From the IMG/VR virus record IMGVR_UViG_3300009163_000150, positions 1 through 26,901 of that record: a stretch of 26,901 nucleotides of DNA. One strand, given 5' to 3'. Positions 24,682-26,901 of the stretch are shown in pieces (positions within the stretch are counted from its first letter, which is position 1; each line of letters opens with the position of its first letter). The stretch is from a virus. The notes below the pieces were generated by a model. The model saw only the letters and a program-made list of their open reading frames with translations. It did not search any database and was not told the origin of the DNA. Made by a program: the position numbers and the translations under genes.

Positions 24682-26789
24682 GTGTTACCTCTGCGACCAT
24701 CTTGTTTGATGTCAATACGGGGTGAGCCTAACTGCCAAGCGCATCCCAGTTGATTAGATTCAACTTGAAGAATCATCTGACGGCCACGAACACGTACAAA
24801 CACTTGTCCTGTAAACTGCTCAATGACTGAGGTTGAAGTGCGCACCACTGTTGCATCAGGGTTACCGCCCGCCGAAATGGGGTTGTTGTACCCAGAGCCA
24901 GAGTTTTGCATGGGGATCAGCGTCATGGTGACTTGAGGAGATGCCGCGTCTGATCCACGAAACGTAATGTCTGGGAGCATGCGGTAAACAAAACCAAAGT
25001 GATCGCCATCGTCAATGTCAAACTCAGCAGAACCAATGATGGCAGAAATAGCCGCTGGTGTGCCGCTTACGTTATCGTCATTGCCCTGCTCATGGTCAAC
25101 AAGGTTATAGGAGTACGTTGCCGCTAGTGGGTAATCACGTAATCCTGAATCAAGCCATGCTGTACGGGCCAATGTTCCATAAGACCAGACATCTTCTGTG
25201 TAGTTATAGATTGTGTACAAGTCAATGGTAGAGCTAGTAGCAGAACAATAGAACCACCAGACTTCGTTAAAGCCTTCATTGGTTCCAGCAAACACTTGCG
25301 CTGATTGAGCTAAATTAATATCTTGGTAAATGTACCGAAGCAAATCGCAACGCAAAGTTTGGGTGCGACCATCGTATTTGTAGAACTTATCAACGCCCAT
25401 CCAATAAATAACACCAGAAGCAATAATAGCGGCATTAGGGCCAATGATGGAAATGTTGTCACCCAATAGTTGACTAGACCAAACTGCTGGCTGGCCTTGA
25501 TATTGGAGAGAATACAGGGATGAGTCAGTCCAAACCACAATCTCTTGTCTGGTCTGTACGCAAGTGATGATCTCTGAGCCGTGGGACAAGCGGATACTAC
25601 CGGCTTGGTTTGTGGCTGATGGTGTCCAGTTTGTTACAGATTCTTGGTCAGACCAGCGAATCAGCATAGGATCTTGAACCGTACTGCTGTAGTCGTTACA
25701 TCCAAACGCAAACACAAACCGGCTTGTGTCAGCAACAAAGATTAAATTCTGGATAGTCGGGCAGTCTGATGCGCCACCCAATGAGACAATATCAATGCCT
25801 CTAGGAGATATAGTGTGAGTGCCTGACTGCGTTCCGCTGGTAATAATTGCCGCACCGCCGTAGGTCAATGCTAGATTACAGGTTGTACCTGTGCTACCAA
25901 CTACATAGTAAATCGTACCCACAACCAAACCAGTTGGTAAGGCTCCAGTGGTGTTTAGATACACCGCAGTGCCATTCCTCAAAGCCACAGTTAATACACC
26001 GGGTGAAGCAATAGTTACTGTAAAGGATAATGGCGTAACGCCAATCTGGGCAGACCAGTAATAAATGCCACCACCCCTTGGCGCGAAGATTAAGTCTTCA
26101 CCAAAGTTGCTTTGGCTCCATAACTGGATAGCATTAACAGAGTTAATACCAACACCCCAAGTGCCTGAACCCCAAGGGCCACCACCCCAACCATTAACAG
26201 CCACGGCATAGGCTGGGCCAGCGTGAATCTCATAAGCCGCTATGACCGCCGCACCGCCGCCGGGTGACCCAGAAGCGTCTGTTGCATTGGCTGTGGCTGT
26301 TGCTGTAAACGTGTAACTGTTAGCGTTAATGACAGTGATTTGATAATTGGCATTTAACACTGTTGCGGTAATGTTCCCGCCCAAACCAACAGCAGCACTA
26401 AACGTAACAAAGTCACCTGTAAATGCACCATGAGCCGTGTCTGTTACTGTAATGACTGCGGAACCGTTTGTAGCTACAAATGGGTTGTTATTGATCGTGG
26501 AGATAGCACGGATAGGCGTAACGTCGTTGTACGCACCGCCTTGCTCAATGTAAAACTTTAAATTAGTGCCTACGCCAATTAGGTTTAACGATGTTAGTGT
26601 GACCCAGTTCCAGAGGGAGCGGCACACGCCTTGAAAAACAGCCGCAGAAATACGAACCCAGCCACCAATCTTTTCTGGCGTACCCTGACGAAACCGCATC
26701 TTGTCAGATATAAACCAGCCATTCTCAGATGTATACCGAGTGTTTTCCTTGTTTACACCAGACTTTAGCTTTAGTTTTTTAAGTGCCAT
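24678..26789 (-). CDS. Tail nozzle/stabilisation protein, P22 gp10 or T7 gp12-like
   Basis: This 703-aa protein is predicted to close the portal and adaptor and to channel DNA. The N-terminal ENGWFISDKMRFRQGTPEKI, GGW and SLWNWVTL followed by IGVGTNLKFYI and DVTPIR match the pattern of P22 gp10-like DNA stabilisation proteins. The middle has repeated beta segments (LIFAPRGGGIYYW, TRQEIVVWTDSSLYSL, GVIYWMGVDKFYKYDG) consistent with a beta-propeller. The C-terminal VFVRVRGRQMILQVESNQ and GSPRIDIKQDGRR are also typical. Two beta modules look inserted (about 98-182 and 252-330). It is the first complete late gene here. The start ATG is preceded only by a weak signal (GGATTGACCG). Confidence 0.8.
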   Translation of the reverse strand: MALKKLKLKSGVNKENTRYTSENGWFISDKMRFRQGTPEKIGGWVRISAAVFQGVCRSLWNWVTLTSLNLIGVGTNLKFYIEQGGAYNDVTPIRAISTINNNPFVATNGSAVITVTDTAHGAFTGDFVTFSAAVGLGGNITATVLNANYQITVINANSYTFTATATANATDASGSPGGGAAVIAAYEIHAGPAYAVAVNGWGGGPWGSGTWGVGINSVNAIQLWSQSNFGEDLIFAPRGGGIYYWSAQIGVTPLSFTVTIASPGVLTVALRNGTAVYLNTTGALPTGLVVGTIYYVVGSTGTTCNLALTYGGAAIITSGTQSGTHTISPRGIDIVSLGGASDCPTIQNLIFVADTSRFVFAFGCNDYSSTVQDPMLIRWSDQESVTNWTPSATNQAGSIRLSHGSEIITCVQTRQEIVVWTDSSLYSLQYQGQPAVWSSQLLGDNISIIGPNAAIIASGVIYWMGVDKFYKYDGRTQTLRCDLLRYIYQDINLAQSAQVFAGTNEGFNEVWWFYCSATSSTIDLYTIYNYTEDVWSYGTLARTAWLDSGLRDYPLAATYSYNLVDHEQGNDDNVSGTPAAISAIIGSAEFDIDDGDHFGFVYRMLPDITFRGSDAASPQVTMTLIPMQNSGSGYNNPISAGGNPDATVVRTSTSVIEQFTGQVFVRVRGRQMILQVESNQLGCAWQLGSPRIDIKQDGRRGNT

Positions 26790-26792
26790 CGG

Positions 26793-26901
26793 TCAATCCA
26801 GTAAGGCGCACTCAGCCGTGCGGCGTTTAAACAGTCCCGGCAGTACCTTACCGCCACCTTTAGTCCAGAGCATCAGTTGTTCTTTTGCGCCTTCCCAATC
26901 A
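26793..26901 (-). CDS. C-terminus of an upstream late gene, truncated by the window edge
   Basis: The - strand frame open to the window edge ends at TGA 26793-26795, 3 nt before the nozzle ATG. It encodes DWEGAKEQLMLWTKGGGKVL and then PGLFKRRTAECALLD, which reads as coding sequence. In T7- and P22-like phages the gene before the nozzle is often the tail adaptor, but the fragment is too short to assign. Confidence 0.6.
   Translation of the reverse strand, partial: DWEGAKEQLMLWTKGGGKVLPGLFKRRTAECALLD

Overview
This 26.9 kb window looks like part of a tailed bacteriophage genome, most likely a podovirus-type phage of the kind common in freshwater and marine metagenomes. The reasons are a phage replication set on the + strand (family A DNA polymerase, Cas4/RecB-like nuclease, HNH-like protein, SNF2-type helicase, SSB-like protein, AEP primase-helicase), a block of very large virion proteins on the - strand, stop/start overlaps throughout and almost no intergenic space. 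No integrase, repressor, lysis gene, tRNA, CRISPR array or insertion sequence was seen. The host cannot be read from the sequence; Shine-Dalgarno motifs and sigma70-like promoters point to an ordinary bacterium.

Left arm, + strand (1-9716). A 5'-truncated winged-helix-like gene is followed by polymerase, nuclease and HNH-like genes joined by stop/start overlaps. After a promoter-bearing, hairpin-rich leader (3142-3370) comes the helicase, with a TTG start. A second promoter (4905-4933) overlaps the helicase 3' end and precedes a coiled-coil protein, a small HTH protein and a Zn-binding SSB-like protein. A nested inverted repeat (6556-6623) precedes the 950-aa primase-helicase, and a small conserved-looking ORF ends the arm. 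A strong intrinsic terminator (9771-9801) closes it.

Right arm, - strand (26901-9800). The late genes, in transcription order, are the end of an unidentified gene, a P22 gp10-like or T7 gp12-like tail nozzle protein (703 aa), a 113-aa tail-associated protein, a 1511-aa low-complexity virion protein, three further virion proteins (328, 289 and 612 aa), and a 2092-aa T7 gp16-like ejection protein candidate. The order mirrors T7 (nozzle, then internal core and ejected proteins). Most of these genes are translationally coupled.

The most interesting signals are an anthrax-lethal-factor-like zinc metallopeptidase motif inside the 2092-aa protein; a 102-residue Asp/Thr block followed by a Lys/Pro block in the 1511-aa protein, encoded by an 18-bp tandem repeat; three DDELGYL repeats at the N-terminus of the 328-aa protein; a Met-Ala-x-Gly-Gly motif shared by three virion proteins; and the structured leader before the helicase. 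All functional calls come from motif reading alone, without database searches.
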